From NCBI RefSeq assembly GCF_001522545.3, contig NC_031770.1, forward strand, positions 89,229,194 through 89,293,193: a DNA stretch of 64,000 bases. Direction: 5' to 3'. The DNA comes from Parus major (taxonomy: Eukaryota > Chordata > Aves > Passeriformes > Paridae). Below are positions 38,161 through 50,027 of this stretch, one piece after another. The first letter of the stretch is position 1. Every line of letters begins with the position of its first letter. A model generated the notes under the pieces. That model was not told where the DNA came from and made no database searches. It saw only the letters and a list, made by a program, of their open reading frames with translations. A program made the position numbers and the translations under genes.

Positions 38161-39590
38161 TTAACCTACTAAGGAATCACAGTCTAGACTCTTTGAAGAG
38201 TTGTTGAAGAGCTGCATGGAAGGTGGTGGTGGTGATAAAGGGCATGGTTTCCATATTGTAGATCACAGGAAGCAGTAGGCTACTCTGATCATCTCATCTG
38301 CTCTGCTGCTCTCTGATACAAAAGATGCGAGTTATTTTACCACAGTGGCCCTACTTTACTGTGGGTGAACAAAATCCTTCTCTAAGAAATGATCCTGGCA
38401 AAAAAGCTCAGAATTATAAACTTGCATTCTAAAGAGGTCAAAGGCTCCCAATTCCTTGGTGAGTAAAAGCAGTTCCTCAGTCCCAACTGAAGAGAAAACA
38501 TCACAAAATTTATTATTGGAGAAGCTGGACCCTGTGGATGTGTACTAAGGAATATTCATTGCATGCCATATGAATTCCCTCTGTAGATACAAGCTTTCAT
38601 TCACTGTCTGTTCAGATGGGTCCTCACAGGAAGGCGGCACTGAGTGTCCAAGATTGAAAAAACTAGCAGCATGCCCCACCTTGAACAAAATAGACACTTA
38701 TATATAGCCAAAGTGGCAGAGGGTCCTGGTAAGTTCAGGTACTGTCAGGTTTGGGTATTCTGAGCAACAGTTTGGACTTTAATTTTGACTGTAGACACAG
38801 GAGCTTAAAATTTGATTGTGAAAAAGGGTTTGTAATTTAAATGTATAACAATTATCCCTCATGAGAATGAATGACTAGTGCAAAAAACCTGAAACATTAA
38901 TTTGTAACAAGCAATATTCTTTCCTTGTATTAGAACTTTTATTGACAAATGTAGCAGGGAGGTACAATTGATTTTTTCACTAATATTTTTTATGAACAAC
39001 ATATGCAGTCAAGTAAAACTCCTGTAGCTCAACCATCAGTTTGCCTTAAACCTGTGACTTAATCCCTGAAATATCATCAGAAGTGTGAATTATTTCAAGA
39101 CTCCAGGACTGACTGAGGGGAAGTACTGCAGAATCAACAGTGTGTTGAATTCGAACTCATACCCACACCAGAACATCTGTTATAAAAAAGTGAAATAGAA
39201 ATTATGTTTTTATTTATAATAAAATATATTTTGAACAGCAAAATATTTTGATTATTGATATTTTGATACTTGATTTTGAAGGGCAAATTTCATGCTGCCA
39301 GACTGTGTTTTAGGAAACTTCTTGAGGAGATTAGTCAGATTAATTTTCCTACCTAGTGAAGAGGAAGATTCCTTCTGAGACACAGTCAAGATATGTGTAA
39401 ATGGGAAGGCTGAGATTACCCCCAAATTGTGTCTCTGATGATTAGAGTGAAGCACAGTGAAGTATGTTTCAGTTTCCTAATCCTGCTTCCCTCAGGAGAG
39501 AAACCAGCCATGGAGACTGACAGATATGGAAGTATCTGCTGATGAAGGCTTTAGCTAGGATTTTGTGAGGATGCATGCTTTACAATCAGT
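38161..39590. other. Intergenic sequence, nothing recognised
   Basis: AT-rich unique sequence. No gene, RNA or named repeat was seen. Confidence 0.5.
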
Positions 39591-39810
39591 CTAAACTGTT
39601 CCCTATTGAAGCCTGTAAGGAGCAGACATGTCATCCAGATAGCCCATGGAATAAACTTCAGGTGTGTATGGGAGGAGAAAGCGTCTTCTCCTTTAAGGAT
39701 ATGTGGTCAAGGACCTTTTCAATGTAAAAAGGGGATAATAAGAATAGATGGAAGACATAAACAAGCAGATGCAGAGGCACAAACCTGACAGACAAGCATA
39801 ATACAGACTA
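39591..39810 (+). repeat. Direct repeat copy 1 (ERV-like block)
   Basis: About 220 bp matching 40350-40566 at roughly 90% by eye, from 'aactgttccctattgaagcc' to 'aagcataata'. One small insertion (4 bp near 39685) separates the copies. The second copy leads directly into a TATA-bearing LTR-like stretch, so the block is probably U3 sequence of an endogenous retrovirus. This copy is cut off by the hairpin at 39799-39891. Confidence 0.85.
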
Positions 39811-39891
39811 TGCCCCGTGTCTGAGGTATCAAAAAATGCGAAGAGTATTTGCATTTTTTGATATGTCAAACACTGGACATAGTCTCTATTA
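39799..39891. other. 93-nt near-perfect hairpin
   Basis: The left arm (39799-39839) and right arm (39851-39891) pair over 41 positions with 6 mismatches, around an 11-nt loop. The innermost 13 bp (tatcaaaaaatgc / gcattttttgata) are perfect. Both strands encode nearly the same peptide (FAFFD-SBTGHSLYY type), which confirms the inversion. Size and shape fit a pre-miRNA stem, a snap-back inversion or a small MITE-like palindrome. Confidence 0.9.
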
Positions 39892-40212
39892 CTTCCATTT
39901 AATTTCTCTTCTCCCAATTTTTCTCTTTCTCACCTTCTTTGTGGTGCATTTTTTGACCCTTCATATCCAGCTATTTTTTCTTCCAAAGGTGTCTGACACC
40001 GTTCTGGTAATTTTGAAACATCTCTTGGAAGGTTAATATGACATGGCTCCTTCTCCAGAGAGAGAAAGGACTTCCTGTAGGGGAGTTAAGAGTAGGTCTG
40101 AATAGCTTTCTGAAGGCACTTCTTCATTCACTGAGGATAGAATGCCTCTAGAAAGATTAACTCCACTTCAGTGCAATGAGCCTTTCTTCTAATTATCTTC
40201 TACCTAAAATAC

Positions 40213-40312
40213 TGTAAGCTCTTCAGGTCAGGGATTTCCTTTCATGTCTATAAACCCCAAAACCACTCGGCAGGAGTAGATCAAACACATATTTAGATAT
40301 TATAAATAACAT
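40213..40312 (+). mobile_element. Possible ancient SINE/LINE tail (MIR/L2/CR1-like)
   Basis: 'actgtaagctcttcaggtca' followed by 'gggatttcctttcatgtc' resembles the conserved 'ctgtaagctctt.gggcagggactgtct' motif of old amniote L2/MIR/CR1-type 3' ends. The later 'ttagatattataaataac' resembles the associated tail. The assignment is from memory. Confidence 0.45.
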
Positions 40313-40349
40313 GATACCTTGTGGCAGAATTAAACTCTCACACAATATT

Positions 40350-40566
40350 CTGAACTGTTCCCTATTGAAGCCTGTAAGGAACAGACATGTCATCCAGCCA
40401 ACCCATGGAATAAACTTCAAGTGTGTATGGGAGGAGAGGGCATCTCCTTTAATGATGTGTGGTCAAGGACCTTTTCAATGCAAAAAGGGAATAGTAAGAA
40501 TAGATGGAACACATAAACAAGAAGATGCAGAGGCACAAACCTGACACACAAGCATAATAGAGACAA
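40350..40566 (+). repeat. Direct repeat copy 2 (ERV-like block)
   Basis: The partner of 39591-39810, with starts 759 bp apart. Here the sequence continues without a break into the 'gacaaagacaagaaataaac' region and a TATAAA box, which supports it being the 5' part of an LTR. Confidence 0.85.
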
Positions 40567-41700
40567 AGACAAGAAATAAACCTGTCCAGTCACAGTAATT
40601 TGTGGGCTATCAAGAAGCTGCAAGCAAACCTGGACTTTGGAAACTCAAGGGTGAATGAAGATGGAAGGGGGTCAGTGAAGCTTTGCATGCTGATAAGAGA
40701 ATATGCAGGGGAAGGGGGAGCAGGGAGGAATGAGGGGGAAGCTGATAGAAAGGGTTATAAAGGGGCTGGTTGCATGTAAAATGGATCCATTAACACACTT
40801 GTCTTCTTTCCCTGCAGCTGACCATCACAATTCATCCTATCTTTTTATAGCATACTGTAGCAACTAGCTCCGAATGATCTCATCCTCTGTTCCATCCACA
40901 TGGATGAGGGTGAGGTCTGAGTGCTGCCTACTGGATTCTGGGGTGGGTGTGACACTGTGTTTCAGTAGTGGCAGCTGAAGCAGGACCATGGCTCACAGCT
41001 CACTTGCCTGGTGCCAGTTTGGGGTGCGGGGCACAAGTGTCTCTATCACTCTGAAGATGGGTGTGCATGGAGTGTGCATCTGTCATTCAACAGCAAACTC
41101 CAAGCTGGACTCAGCAGCAGTCAGATGCACCATGCTGGAGCAAGAACATCAGGCAGGTAGAGTCCATGGGGATGGGGGGCTGTGGGGTGCCTCTGCGATG
41201 AATATGTGAGTCTGTGTGTCATTTTGCAGCAAGCCCTGAGCTAGACCAGCTGGCAAATCGGGGACCCAAGGTGGGGGTGAGGGGACCTGGAGTCCTGGCA
41301 GGGGCATCAAATGGACAGAAGGGTCATGCTGTACTCAGGGAATCTGTGACTGCACACAAGCATGTGCTTGTGAGCCTGGACACTGATGTATGTGTGCCCA
41401 CACAGGAGACCTCCTGTCTCTGCCAGCCCCGGAGGAGGAGGGCATGGTGTTCTCTGTCTTCTCTGATGTGCTGGGAGTCCTATGCAGGAGCAGCATCTTT
41501 GTCCAGCTAGCCATGGCTGGGTTCTGTAAGTGTCCTGTGTATCTGTGACAAGTGTTCACTTCCCCAGGGGATGAACCTGAAAAGGAAAAGGGCAGCCATA
41601 TCTCACAGTCTGGGCAGATACCCCAAGTCTCTGGGGCACCAGGTTGGCCTCCAGAGGTCAATCAGGAGAAAGTCTTGGGGCAGACCTGGGGACTGCAACT
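40567..41700 (+). mobile_element. ERV LTR-like promoter and repetitive leader
   Basis: A TATAAA at 40756-40761 in 'gggttataaaggggctgg' is followed about 30 bp on by sequence resembling avian LTR R regions. From about 40860 to 41700 the sequence is GC-richer and G/T-rich, with a degenerate tandem repeat. 'tgtcattcaacagcaaac' at 41081 and 'tgtcattttgcagcaagc' at 41217 lie in corresponding positions 136 bp apart. No gag, pol or env homology follows. I infer a truncated retroviral LTR plus leader. Open frames here (73, 98 and 108 residues) have no recognisable features. Confidence 0.5.
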
Positions 41701-43284
41701 AACAACTCTTAGCAATAACAGTTGATTTTATAATACAGATTTTTGATCTTTAAATCTGTTAGTCTATGAGAAATAATTACCCTCTTTTTGGAAGTTATTT
41801 GGGGAAAAAAATCAATATTAAGTTACTGTGTAACTTAGGTGTATCCAAAATGACTTTTGAAAAAGGTCTTTAACATTTCCAAGAAACATTTGTTCACATA
41901 ATTTTTATATTTAGGAATAATTATACGGTTTCACATACATAAGAAAAAGGAAAAGTAATTATTTCTACAATAGATCTAATTACAGAAAGGTTTTATGGAA
42001 AATGGAAATGTCAGCCTTCAATTAAGTTCTTGTTGGATTTAAATTCCAAAACGCTTGTTTAATCAAAAATAAATATTCCCTCAATATAGTGTATACTGAA
42101 GAGTTATAGTAAGAAATTATCACCAAAACAGAATAGGAGAAGGTAAGTTCCTATATTTATGAGATTCATTCACTTTTTCATTGTTTCTGATTTCATTAAT
42201 ATATTCCTGCAATGAATCATTACATAAATTAAATGATCACACAGAAACATACTTTTTACTCTTTCTCATTCATTTCTACTTTAATAACAGAGAAATTTTT
42301 TCCAGTCATCCAGATGCAATACACCAGGAAAAAACCCCATAGAGGTGTCATGATAGCTACCTTTCCTTTCCTTTACCTTTTAGTGTCCTGGTGCTTATAC
42401 TTATGCTACAGTCTTTAAAGAATGGAAGAGAAAGTCCTCTGTCCATCCTACTAAATCTTGAACCTCTCATTTAGGAACATTAGACTTTCTGTATAATCAT
42501 GTAACCCTCAATTAAAATCCAGGTGAGAAGAGATGTACAGAATATAGCAATCACCTCCAACTTGCATTCTGTTCAGAATGCAGCCCATTGATGTGGGATG
42601 AGCTGTGGGACAAAACCTTCAACTGTTGATCTTGAAATAAATATATTAATCTTGTCTTCATCTTGTCTTCCTTGTTTCTTAATTAAATTCTTAATAAAAT
42701 TCTTAATTTATTACTAAATACAGATGCACAGGTGCAGAGTACACCTTTTTGGTATGCAAGTCACATGAAAAGTAAATCAGGGGTGTGTGATTGATGGTTG
42801 GATTCTTCAGCACAGCTCTTAAGCACTTCAGGTTGGGGTGCGAAGAAGCACGTTCTTGGAGGCATATGAGACATTGTTCAACTGAGAAGAGCAGGCAGGA
42901 ATATTAACACTTTTGGCAATGGTTACTGAATTTTAGATGCTTATCTGCAGAGGGAAAAATGAATAGGCAGCAAAATTTCAGTTTAAAATTTCTGGAACTG
43001 TCAATTTTATCTCTCTAGAAAATCAGACTGTAGGGATGTGAAACTGGGGAGCTGAATCTGAGGACTACTGACTGTATTAGTCTCTACTGGTAAGACTGGC
43101 CTTTGATTCTCCCAGGTCCTTAAGATTAGCTGGAAAATCTGGGGCAAGGAAGACTTTCCCTTGGAGGAGGAGGACCAGGTTAGGAAATATTTAAATAAAC
43201 TGAACATCCATGAGTCTAAGGGGTCTTGTGTGATGCAACAATGATCACTTGGAAGTTGACTGATGTTACTGTAAGACTACTCTC
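41701..43284. other. Intergenic sequence, nothing recognised
   Basis: AT-rich unique sequence with small local duplications (cttgtcttc near 42650, ttcttaattaaa near 42680). Confidence 0.5.
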
Positions 43285-44250
43285 AATTGTCTTTGAAAGG
43301 TCAATCAAGAGAAACTATTGAGAGCTAGAAGGGACCAAATATAATTCATCTCTTCAAAAAGGACAAGAAGAAAGATCTGGAGAACTACAGGCAGTTTCAC
43401 CTCAATTCCTTTGGAATATGACAGAGCAGACATTTTCAAACATATGTATTACAAGAAGCTGGTTAAATATAGTCAGCATGGATTTACAAAGGAGAAATCC
43501 TTCCTGATGCACCTGATAGCCTTCTGAAATGAAACATCCAGCTTAGTAGCTGGGAAATGAGCAGTGTTTTTTGTTTATCTTGTTTTTAAGAAGATATCCC
43601 AGACTTCCATAATACCCTTCTCAAGAAACTGGTGAAATCTGAACTACGTAACCAAAATGAACTGTTTGGCTCAAAGTGGTTTGATCAGCAACATGATGTC
43701 CAGGTCAAGGCCATCACCTGGGGTGTAGTGGAAGAGTCAGTGTGAGAGCCAGTATTGGTCAACACTGCCATTAATTACCTGGATGATGGGACACAGTGGT
43801 CCCTCATCAAGCCAGCTCTGCTGAGGTCAAATCTAAAGTATTGTGTCCGGTCCTGGGCTCTCCAGTACAAGAAAGACATAGTCATACTGGAACAGGTCCA
43901 GTTCAGGAACATGAACATGGTTTAGAGACAGGAACATCTAATACACAATTCGAATCTCAAAGAGATGGGATTGTTTAGAGAACAGGCTGAAGAAGAGGAA
44001 CCTTATCAACATGATGGGATATATAAACCTGATGGGAGGATATAAAAGAGTCAGGCTTTTTTCACTGGCATTTGGTAAAAGGAGAACAAACAATGAGCAT
44101 GAATGGAAATACAGGAAATTCCATTTAAACATGGAAAAAAAGTTTATTACTGCAAGGACAGTGCCCTGGAACAGGTTGCCTAGAGACGTAACTCAAAACC
44201 GCCAACATTTTTCTGGAAAATGCCTGCAGGGGACTGGGCCGCTGAAAGTA
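43285..44250 (+). mobile_element. CR1 LINE, about 960 bp of ORF2 and 3' end
   Basis: CR1 RT-region landmarks are in order: 'catctcttcaaaaaggacaa', 'gaagaaagatctggagaact', 'acaggcagtttcacctcaat', 'tcagcatggatttacaaagg', 'ttacctggatgatggg', 'cagtacaagaaagacatag', 'tactggaacaggtccagttc' and 'ccctggaacaggttgcc'. 'FKKDKKKDLENYRQFHLNS' is readable and corresponds to the FKKGKKEDPGNYRPVSLTS motif. It contains many stops and shifts and is not functional. Confidence 0.93.
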
Positions 44251-45309
44251 GGTCAGGGACCTGACCACTTTTACTGTCCTTGGCCAGTAGGGAAGTATTG
44301 TTTCAGCAAGCAAGGATGAAAATAAGTTTTTTGGCCTTATTTTGAACTTACTTATATACTTGAATGCTGAATCAAAGACTCAGCTGTGAAGGTAAATATA
44401 ATCTGAGGCTCTAACAACTCTACAAATCAGGTTGAGTTCACAGAAAACGGTAAAATGTAAAAAAAAAAAGAAACAAAACCCAAACAACACCACCAAAAAT
44501 TTTGTGTGAAGTTTTGTTGAGTTCTCTGGTCAACTGAAATGCCATTTTTCTTTTATGAATAATGTATGAAAAAAACCATATGACCGTCATAGCACTTAAA
44601 ATTATGTTGGCCTTCTGTGGAAGCACTGATGGCAATTCCATTTCAATTGACTAGAAATTAATCAGTGCAGAAATGGTTGTTCTTTCTTCACCAAGCTAAT
44701 TTAGAGAGATTTAACAACAGAACATTATGTACATCATGGCATTTGCTCACAGAGAGAAACTGATTTTCTGTTAGCTCCTGCTGAACATCAGCTATCAAAT
44801 ATAGTAAGATAGCCATGGAAATTTGAAAGTAAATATGAAGACAATATGTGACAACAGAATATTTTTAAAATTGTGTCTTGGCCCTCATCCATAAAGAAAA
44901 AAAACATTACTGCTGGAGTTGCTAATATTTGGCCAGTAGATCAGAGATCACACAGGTGAAAAGATAAAAGCATTGGTTATAACCATAGACAAAATTAGAG
45001 TATTTGGTGAAGGCAATTATATTTGATATCATGAACATCCTGCTACATTCAGAAGGATACTGGAAATCTAATATTATTTTTTCTATTACTTCTATCATGT
45101 CAAAAATATATCAGGAATTCATTCCTCTCAGATTACTGAACTTCACCCTGGACATCTCTTGATAGTTTTCTTTGGAGAAGAGACAGGTTATCTGCACTGA
45201 TTGCTTTCTTTCAGGTCTGTACCAACAGTCTTGATGAAAAGGAACATTTCTATTGTCAGCTACAGCTGTTCAAGGCACAAAAAAAAAAGAAAAAGAAAAG
45301 CATAATTTG
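44251..45309. other. Intergenic sequence, nothing recognised
   Basis: AT-rich with A-runs near 44460 and 45280. No gene was seen. Confidence 0.5.
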
Positions 45310-46250
45310 GAGGTTTTAGGATCATTTAGTCCTGGCCCTCTGCAATGACCAGGGACATCTTAAACTAGACCAGGTTACTCAGAGCCCCATATAACATGCC
45401 TCAAATCTTTACAGTGGTAGAGCATCTACCACATTTCTGGGAAACCTGTTCCAGTGTTGCACCACCACCATTATAAAAAAAAATCTTCTTTACATCTAGA
45501 TTAAATCTACCCTTTTTTTAGTATAAAACCACTTCCCCTTGTCCTGTTGCAACAGACCCCCTAAAATGTCTATCCCCATCTTTCATATAAGTACCTTTTC
45601 ATTATTGGAAGGCCACAATAAGCTCTTCCTAGAGATCCTCTTCTTAAGGCTGGACATCCCCAAATCTCTCAACCTCTCTTCATACAAGAGGTACTCCAGC
45701 CCTGTTGATCATTTTCATGGTCTCCTCTGGAACTGCTTCAATAAGTATGTGTCTTTCCTGTGCTGGGGGACTCCAGAACTGGACACAGCACTGCAGGTGG
45801 GGGTCTCACCAGTGCAGGGTAGAGTGAATAGAGTAGAAAGGCAGAATCCCCTTCCTTGTCCTGCTGGCCACATTTGATGCAGTCTGGAATGCAGTTGGTC
45901 CTCAGGGCTGTGAATGTACACCGCCTGCTCATGTCATCTATCTATCCCATCCATCCATCCATCCATCCATCCATCCATCCATCCATCCATCCATCCATCC
46001 ATCCATCCATCCCAAAGTCCTTCTCAGTAGAGTTGCTCTCAGTTCCGTTATCTCCCAACCTTTACTGATACCAGGAATTGCCCCAACCCGTGTGAGTTGT
46101 CTTGCACCTTGCAAGTGGCCTTGTTAAACCTCATGATTTTCACATGGACCCACTTCTCAAGCTTTTCCAGGTCCCCCTGGTGTGTAAAGTGCACCACTCA
46201 GCTTGGTGTTTCTGCAAATTTGCTGAGATAAAGAACAACTTGAAGTGGGG
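45310..46250 (-). mobile_element. CR1 LINE, about 940 bp, split by a microsatellite
   Basis: Reverse-complement CR1 landmarks: 'ggatcatttagtcctggccc', 'gaccaggttactcagagccc', 'gggaaacctgttccagtg', 'ggccacaataagctcttcc', 'gactccagaactggacacag' and 'gtcctgctggccacatttga'. On the far side of the microsatellite come 'cagggtccccctgg'-like and 'gtttctgcaaatttgctgag' words. The (CCAT)n array at 45947-46012 lies within the element. Confidence 0.92.
45947..46012. repeat. (CCAT)n microsatellite
   Basis: About 16 almost perfect tandem CCAT units, located inside a CR1 copy. It is likely to be polymorphic in length. Confidence 0.98.
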
Positions 46251-46439
46251 AATCAAAAGGTAGGGGCTACTTGGAGAAGCTGATACTAGTCAGTACATGG
46301 ATCTATAAGAGATTAATTCAAGGGTGTTGAAATGGCACATTATTGTAAGGAGGTTGACTATCATCTGCAGACAGTAGATGACAGCTCTAGAAATGATCTG
46401 CCAAATGGAAAAAGTTTACAGTTCTGTGAATCTTCATGA

Positions 46440-46830
46440 GCAGTAAAAACCAACTTCCGAACAATAGGCTGATCAGCCTCACCTCAGTCCAGGGAATGGT
46501 CTTAGAGCACATTTCCTTGCAATTCATTTCCTGTTTATTCAGAGACAAGAAGATAACATGGAACACGCAGCCTGCAAACCCTGCTTAATCAACATGATTG
46601 TGAGTATTTTACCAGGTGATGGTAGATAAAGGGTGAAGGGCTAAACTGGAGGGCTTTAATCCAGAGAAGATTTGAAAAGCTTGAGGACTGAGCTAAGAGA
46701 AGCCTCACATAGTTCAACAAAAAGAAGTGCAAAGGTCTGCTCCTGGAGAAAAATCCCTTAATAATAATAGGTGGGAAATAGCTGAATGTATAGCAGCCTG
46801 CTGTAAAGGACCTACGGTGTATGTGGCAGT
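46440..46830 (+). mobile_element. CR1 LINE ORF2 fragment
   Basis: 'aggctgatcagcctcacctc', 'agtccagggaatggtctta' and 'gagcac' match the CR1 'RPVSLTSVPGKVMEQ' coding region. Further on, 'ttgaggactgagctaagaga', 'agcctcacatagttcaacaa' and 'aagtgcaaaggtctgctcct' match the later ORF2 region. An internal deletion is likely because the two parts are closer than in a full element. It faces away from the minus-strand CR1 just before it. Confidence 0.82.
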
Positions 46831-49800
46831 GTAAGTCATTCTATGTACATGTTACAGTCATACTGCAGACATCCTAAGATTAAAATGAGTCTTTCATCTC
46901 TCTTTGTAAAGTATAGAAGATAACTGGTCACAGCTTTGGTAATCTCAATGTGAAAGACACTTATCTAATATCTTGCATTTTTTTACTTCCTGTGAACTTT
47001 TCATTTCATTGGATTGGTCAATAATATTTTAATTAGCTTTAAAAACTTCAATTCTTACCAAATTAGTCATCACCTCTAACTTTGCATTTAATATCCCCAT
47101 TAAAAAGTGGGAAAAATATTTTCATTTACATATTGAAACATTTCTCTAAGCTTGCAAACTAAAAGTTTTGTGATTCCAAGGCTAATATAGGCATGCTATT
47201 TATTAAAAGTCCCCATGTTCTGAAAGGAGGTTTGGACTAGACTAAATCCCAAACTTTGGCAAGTGCTTGGGGGAGTGTTATTGGTTGAGGCTGCCAGGTA
47301 TGGTTATAACAACTAAATGGTATAGGCAGTTGAGTTGCCATTCTGTTCCTTTTACCATGATGTTTAATTTACTAATATGGAGGTAGCAAAAGGGCTTGAA
47401 GTAAGGTACCCAGCAGGTACCCAGCAGGTAAAATGGCAAAAGAAAGTGTTTAAAAAACATTTAAAAAGAAAAATCTGTACTCCAGTGCAACATCTGAAGT
47501 ATAAAAGACTTTACATTTATATGTAGAATATAGTTTTTCTATTTGTGTTTTATGAACAATAAAAGTGTTCTGGCACGATGCAAGTTTCAGGTCATGGCAT
47601 CATGTGGCCCAGACATTAAAGAAAGGAGCCAGAAAGCTCTGTGAACATCATATAGTTTAATGAATTATGTATTAGGAATTAATCTTTGGATATGGAAGAA
47701 ACCCTTTGGAAGACATCTGTTCATGTGTTTCCAATATTAAGATATGATAAAAAGAGTGAAATGAAGCATCACTTCTAAACAATATTCAATGCTAATTCAG
47801 GACCAGCAACAGTGACTTTGCATGTAACTGAGCAACACTGAGTGACTGACTATATACCCACACTTCAACCCTTGCAATGTGTTCAAAGCAATCTTAAAAG
47901 ACGGCAGATTCAGAAAAGAAGAAACCATTTGATGCAAAATGTGAAAAGCACACTCTATCCAGCTAGTCAGAGGGAAGCTATGGACATTACTTGTCCATAA
48001 CAATTAATGTGAGCTTGTAATTTCCATTGTGGCATATAGAGAAGTATTTCAGACCTACATAAAAGAGCATGAGATAGCACAGTTGCTAGAAGATGAAGTC
48101 AGGCCACTTCCCTGAGGATGAAAATTAAATGTTGGAGTTCATAAGAAGAGGTGGGGGAATGTTAAGCTCTTGCAGAGATATTGAATTTCATTTTAACAGC
48201 CAGTCATTGATCCATCTCCTGGGAGCAATCCTATAGTCAGCGTTCAGAGCAAGCCTGCACAGATCACCATATGGTCCCATGGCACAACCTGAGTTTCTCT
48301 GTGCTGAGCTACCCTGGTATAATGCCATGGCATTATAACAGACTGGGTCAGAATCCTCAATGCATGTCCTGTCATGCCCTATGCCCAGATCTTGGCTGTG
48401 AGCCCACTATGGGCTGGTGTCTCTGCAGCTGCCAGGGCAAGCTGTCCCACCTTGAGGCTCTGTGCACTGCTAGTGTCAGCCCTGCAGGGGGGATGATTCC
48501 AGCCTGTTTCAAACTCTTCATCTGGAACCACTGTAGGCTTGTTTTGAATTTTGTCTTAACACTGTCATTCACATTAGTCTTTGGACAAAAAAACCTCTCA
48601 GATTGAGAACCTTACCTGTACCTCCCACTACATGGTCAAAAGATACCTGCTTAAGTTGTATGTTAAAAACAAGTGACCCCTTCTATCCCATACTGACAGA
48701 ATGCTTTTGCAGAGTCTTCATGACTGACTGTTGGAAAGCAGCTGAAAATACTCCTCCTGTGGCTGTAAAAGAGAATTAAACCCAACACTTCAAACATTAT
48801 TGAGAAGATTATACAACAATAAAAAGGAATAATTAGCAATAATTTAAAGAGCTTGTTGTTATGAAATGTAATTCCCAAATCCTGTTCTCTTTCCTCTTTT
48901 CTGAAGTAATAAATATTTTCTGGCTGTTCTTGCCTAAGCTTCCTACCAGCTCCCAGTGCACTGTGGCTGTGCTGGGACATTATTGACACCATTAACAATC
49001 TGTTAGTAGAGGTTCCTGGCAAATGGTTTTGGCAAACCTGGGGTTGATAACATGGTTTGACTGATATTGCATGCATTGAAGGCCAGCCAAAACACATAGT
49101 TCAGTCCTTATCTCCACAAACCCTGGAGATGGACACATTTGAGCTATACTGGATGGATCTACAGCATACACTGATTCCTGAGCTGGGGCTGGGTTACTGC
49201 CCAGTCATACCAGGGCCAATGCTGAGAAAAGAATGGAGGAAGATACTGCTTAGGTCTGTCCTCTAGCCCATTTAAAGAAATAAATGTGTGTATAGGTGTA
49301 GGTGGGTATCTCAGCAGCACTACACTAAGAGCATCAACAAAGCTCTACTGAATTACAGTGCTATGAAAATAACCAGTGTGACTTTGGTCTTGAATTCTCT
49401 GGTTTCAAGAAAGGACCAAAACAAAATGTTATTCTGGATAGCAGCCCTATTATGTGGTGTGAGCATAATGTTAATGCTACCCAGCTGTTCCTTTTGCCTT
49501 CATCTTCCATTCTTTAAGTGCTTATATAGTAATATAACACCACAAAATACATGAGAAATAGCTCAAGAGCCTGACTGGTAAGAGTATGCCAGCACACCAG
49601 TTGTCAATAGCAGATGAAGCCCAGAAACAAGAAAAAGAAACAGAAGGCTAAGCAGAGATTTCAAGAGAATAAAGGCCATGCTGCCTTATCAAAACCAAGT
49701 GAATTATTTTGGTTTAGGTGCCTTATAAAGAAAATAATTTCTGGGGTACTGAAAATCTGGGATATCCAAACAATTGCATGCCTAAACAAGTAGAAAAATG

Positions 49801-50027
49801 GTAAAGGATTCAACCATAACAACGTGTAAGCAAACTGAACGAAGAAATGTGAGCTCATTTCCTATGGCTCAAAAATCACAAATTAAGAGCAGAACATATT
49901 AACATGTCTCTGCAGTTATTTCTACCATCCCCAAAGACTAATCAGCCTATGAATACTTCACATGCTCATCCCAGACAAAGATATACTTCATCAGCTATGA
50001 TAAATATGAAAATCAACTTGAGATGGT
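46831..50027. other. Intergenic sequence, nothing recognised
   Basis: Mostly unique. It contains a short 11-bp tandem duplication near 47405-47430 (ggtacccagca twice) and a 20-bp palindrome at 48318-48337. No gene was seen. A 144-residue minus frame (48663-49097) has no domain-like features. Confidence 0.45.
48318..48337. other. Perfect 20-bp palindrome
   Basis: The sequence tataatgccatggcattata is its own reverse complement over 20 bases with no spacer. Confidence 0.97.
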
